NCBI GenBank assembly: GCA_015680685.1
Contig: MNCI01009664.1
Span: forward strand, 358,256 to 387,560
Direction of reading: 5' to 3'
Source of the DNA: Gnetum montanum
Taxonomy: Eukaryota > Streptophyta > Gnetopsida > Gnetales > Gnetaceae
DNA length: 29,305 nucleotides
Made by a program: the position numbers and the translations under genes. Of this stretch, positions 28,169 through 29,305 are shown piece by piece. Every line of letters starts with the position of its first letter. The stretch's first letter is position 1. The notes under the pieces are model-generated. The model ran no database searches. It saw only the letters and a list, made by a program, of their open reading frames with translations, and was not told the DNA's origin.

Positions 28169-29305
28169 TACCCCCATGACTAAATGAAAACTTGTCCTCG
28201 AGTTCTTTACAATAATATCGGGAAGATATGGGATTATTGACTCAATGGAACTAATGGGATGACATGTGAACGGATCATCATTACAAGACTTGACAAAACT
28301 GGTGTTCATGAAAACAAGAGTGAACACCTTATTACATTGACATCAGGCCTTAGTTGGCAGCTGAGAGAGAAGAGAGAAAGAAGTGTTGCTGCTACCAACG
28401 CCAAGATTGCGCCTTTCATTGTCCGTCAGTAAGCACACCATCAGTCTTACTTCTTGCATAACTGCTTCCAGCACTGCTCCATTCCAAGTGCTCCCTCCAG
28501 ATTCGATCTCTTGTTGCATGATCGTCATCTGCACACACAACATAGTTTTGTATTAGCAAGGGTAATTGAATCATCATGTAATTGATACCTTGCTTCGGTG
28601 TAAGTCCATTGGCTAGGTTGTGGTATGGTTGATACAGATCTAGAGATATATTAATGATCACTACTGAAGGTGTAGGGGTTAGGAGAAAATTGAAAAAATC
28701 AGGGCTAGGAGAAAATCGAAAAAATTGGGCCCTGTACCCCCATGACTAATCGTAAACCTCCGGTAGCGTGAGAATGGAGAAAGAAAAAAAATAAGAAAGA
28801 TAGATAAAAAGAGACAACATTGATGAAATGGATGTCAAGATGGAAATGAACAAAATAAAATGGATTGCAAAAATGTTAAGGGAAAAGAAATTAACTGGTG
28901 CACCAAATAGGAATCTTAGGGGGTCCTCCCCAAAGCAGGCTCATGCCCTTAATGCCCTGACAAACCCACATTCAAAGAGTCCATAGGCTCTGGAAATGTC
29001 ATTTGGAACAAGAGTTAAAGTCTTAACCACAAGAATTTACCAAAAAGAAAACAATGTATCTACCAAAATATACACTAATGATATAACTGGCAATGAGGTG
29101 AACAATGGAGAGAAGGATGGAGAGAAGAGAATGGAATGGAATCCCAAGAACAAGGTGGTGTACAGCCCCTTGTGTGCTTCATGATTAATGTGACTTGGCA
29201 AATCTCATTCCAACTCCAGCCTCAAACCAACCACATCCAATGACTTCGCATCAATGCATCTGGTTAATCCATCCCCTTGAATAACAAGAATGCTTCCCCC
29301 AAGAG
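28169..29305 (-). other. PPT and 3' non-coding region of element C
   Basis: AGTCATGGGGGTA at 28181-28169 (minus) is the PPT. A second exact copy lies inside at 28747-28735. The rest parallels B's 3' region, for example the GGGTCCTCCCCAAAGCAGG block near 28920. A short tandem duplication (TAGGAGAAAAT.GAAAAAAT) occurs around 28678-28725. No coding frame is supported. Confidence 0.7.

Larger units (their letters stand above)
27346..29305 (-). mobile_element. Element C: 3' end of a third gypsy-type element inserted in D's gag
   Basis: Minus-strand order from the window edge: a 3' non-coding region similar to B's (29305-28182), a PPT (28181-28169), and the 3' LTR (28168-27346), directly abutting D's gag. 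C is closer to B than to D: it shares the GCGATATCGC-type U3 and the B-specific segment before the PPT (28370-28740 against B 21840-22200). Its coding part, if any, lies outside the window, so it could be autonomous or pol-less like B. Confidence 0.85.

Overview
This window reads as nuclear DNA of a TE-rich land plant. It holds one intron-containing plant-type dioxygenase gene embedded in nested Ty3/gypsy LTR retrotransposons that carry plant-style tRNA-Asp primer binding sites. The species cannot be fixed from the sequence. The high load of old, point-mutated elements suggests a large, slowly purging genome.

Layout, left to right. (1) 1-2031: 5' part of a minus-strand element, 'A' (gag, PBS, LTR), running off the left edge. 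(2) 2032-4183: intergenic DNA. (3) 4184-6741, minus strand: a three-exon, apparently intact 2-oxoglutarate/Fe(II) dioxygenase of the gibberellin-oxidase-like (DOXC) type. My exon model is 6741-6305, 5089-4684 and 4489-4184, giving 382 aa, with H228/D230/H293 and R302/S304 present. (4) 6742-10284: gene-poor upstream DNA with a diverged duplication. (5) 10285-27345: a long minus-strand element, 'D', with its 3' LTR at 10290-11149. Reading against the coordinates, it has gag, protease, RT, RNase H and integrase, then a conserved non-coding stretch, then an extra gene-like cassette before the 3' LTR. (6) 16257-23204: a plus-strand element, 'B', inserted in D's RNase H. It has two 804-bp LTRs and a 5-bp target duplication CCTTA, and encodes only gag and protease. 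(7) 27346-29305: the 3' end of a third minus-strand element, 'C', inserted in D's gag and running off the right edge.

A, B, C and D belong to one extended family. They share LTR ends of the form TGATG...CATCA, a PPT-like AGTCATGGGGGTA (seen in B, C and D) and, for B, C and D, a conserved 3' non-coding region. D is oldest, because B and C interrupt it. D had full pol, so a D-like relative could have mobilised the pol-less B.

The most unusual points are: (a) a ~508-codon, coiled-coil-rich reading frame between D's integrase and 3' LTR, with its own TATA/palindrome promoter-like module, carrying about 23 in-frame stops but no frameshift that I could find; (b) arrays of the palindrome GCGATATCGC just upstream of the TATA box in the LTRs of A, B and C, replaced by a different palindrome in D; (c) B as a gag-protease-only derivative; (d) tandem stop codons at the same gag/protease linker position in B and D; (e) a G-quadruplex motif abutting the last 3' splice site of the dioxygenase gene. 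All alignments and counts here were made by eye.
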